A stretch of DNA of 5,582 nucleotides from Peptostreptococcaceae bacterium. GTDB taxonomy: Bacteria; Bacillota_A; Clostridia; Peptostreptococcales; Acidaminobacteraceae. Each line of letters begins with the position of its first letter. Position 1 is the stretch's first letter. Position numbers and translations under genes: made by a program. Where the stretch lies: positions 1 through 5,582 of the forward strand of contig JABXKX010000248.1 of NCBI GenBank assembly GCA_013619035.1. The letters are read 5' to 3'. Shown here piece after piece: positions 4,962 to 5,582 of this stretch. Below the pieces are notes generated by a model that had not been told where the DNA came from, did no database searches, and saw only the letters and a program-made list of their open reading frames with translations.

Positions 4962-5471
4962 CTATTTATCTTTTTTAATGCCTTCTACGAGTCGTTCCCA
5001 ATCCAACAAAGAAATATTTCGACCTGGATATAATGTCTTTTCAAAAGACCAGAATGATTTTAACCACTTATCTAAGTATGTCCCTAGTTCTTCATCAAAG
5101 CCCGTCTCTTTAACTTTATCAGTCACCCAATAAAATACTAGTGAATCATATGTACCATGGCTCCAAGGCCATATATAGATGCATCCGATACATTCTGTAT
5201 CTTCTTTGTTAACCACTGTGTAAGCAAACCCTTCACGGTTATCAAACTCATCTTGATGCATCTTTAGATCTTTGTAGTTTTCTTCAATCGTCATATCATC
5301 TGATGGCCACTGATCATTCACACTAAAAACTTGTCTAAGGCTCTCTTTACTCGACATCAATGCATTAAAATCTTTTTCTACTTCGTCTACAGTTAATTTT
5401 CTTATGATGAAATTGTCTTCTTTCACATCAAATGGTGGCTGAAGATCATTTTTAATAAATTTATAAGTCAT
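4962..5471 (-). CDS. GNAT-fold N-acetyltransferase-like protein
   Basis: 169 aa and complete, of normal length for its subfamily. From memory it matches a group of GNAT proteins with a conserved block WPSDDMTIEENYKDLKMH (55-72), a G-F-x-Y-T-V strand (81-86) and CIGCIYIWPW (94-103). A late Y/F-P-G-R motif lies at 148-151 (YPGR). The textbook R/Q-x-x-G-x-G loop is absent: after FYWVTD (113-118) the chain runs through ETGFDEELGTYLDKWLKSFW. As I recall, this holds for the whole subfamily, so the protein need not be inactive, but the substrate and even acetyltransferase activity are unproven. AGGAGA lies 5 nt before the ATG. The gene may be first of the leftward acetyltransferase series; I see no terminator after its TAG stop. 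Confidence 0.85.
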   Translation of the reverse strand: MTYKFIKNDLQPPFDVKEDNFIIRKLTVDEVEKDFNALMSSKESLRQVFSVNDQWPSDDMTIEENYKDLKMHQDEFDNREGFAYTVVNKEDTECIGCIYIWPWSHGTYDSLVFYWVTDKVKETGFDEELGTYLDKWLKSFWSFEKTLYPGRNISLLDWERLVEGIKKDK

Positions 5472-5518
5472 AATTGTCTCCTCTCATTTCAAAACCAATT
5501 TTGACGTCCAATAAATCA

Positions 5519-5540
5519 CTTTCATTAGTATGAATGAAAG
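5519..5540. promoter_or_regulatory. Perfect 8-bp inverted repeat, operator-like
   Basis: CTTTCATT, 6 nt, AATGAAAG: 22 bp in all, centred about 58 nt upstream of the ATG at 5471. Arm length and spacing suit a dimeric repressor site. TGACGT (5502-5507) and ACGTCA (5548-5553) form a second, almost concentric inverted pair. No run of T follows on either strand, so it is not a terminator. A weak -35-like ATGACG lies near the outer arm on the - strand, but I cannot define a promoter with confidence. Confidence 0.4.
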
Positions 5541-5582
5541 CATTCTAACGTCATCTCTAGTGTACCATTTATTAGTATGTAC

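Noticed and set aside
4939..5133. 64-codon + strand open frame over the end of the right-hand acetyltransferase
   Set aside because: It is antisense to a recognisable GNAT protein, with no SD and low-complexity Ser/Leu content.

Overview
The window is AT-rich DNA with tightly packed genes, strong Shine-Dalgarno sites (AGGAGG/GGAGGT types), TTGACA/TATAAT-like promoters and short U-tailed terminators. This fits a low-GC Gram-positive bacterium (Bacillota); I cannot name the genus from the sequence. The standard code fits: tryptophan in the intact genes is read as TGG, and no intact gene carries an internal TGA.

Left part (1-2853, + strand): two tandem, co-transcribed paralogous genes for exported modular surface proteins. 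The second is complete and has a signal peptide, two copper-amine-oxidase-N-like 'stalk' domains, an Asn-rich NIDNS-repeat segment, a carboxypeptidase-regulatory-like beta-sandwich and a unique C-terminal domain. The first enters the window already inside its Asn-rich segment. It then has the same beta-sandwich and a different, longer C-terminal region. The SD of the second gene overlaps the stop codon of the first, and a clear intrinsic terminator closes the unit.

Middle (2854-3463): about 600 bases without an intact gene. It looks like a gene graveyard. It holds the C-terminal scrap of one reading frame, overlapping by ATGA the first codons of what resembles an MFS transporter. On the opposite strand there is a well-formed promoter/SD/ATG whose fourth codon is TGA, followed by a signal-peptide-like hydrophobic stretch. 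A separate + strand cassette follows: an extended -10 promoter about 60 bases before a very good C(UUCG)G-capped terminator. It could make a small RNA or be what is left of a lost gene.

Right part (3464-5582, - strand): three consecutive GNAT-fold acetyltransferase genes of clearly different subfamilies, read leftwards in the order 5471, 4847, 4018. Each has its own good SD. The last two are close enough to share a transcript, and the middle one has a candidate promoter of its own. A perfect 8-bp inverted repeat lies upstream of the rightmost gene and could be an operator. The two halves are convergent and show no obvious functional link. I see no mobile element, CRISPR array, tRNA or rRNA.
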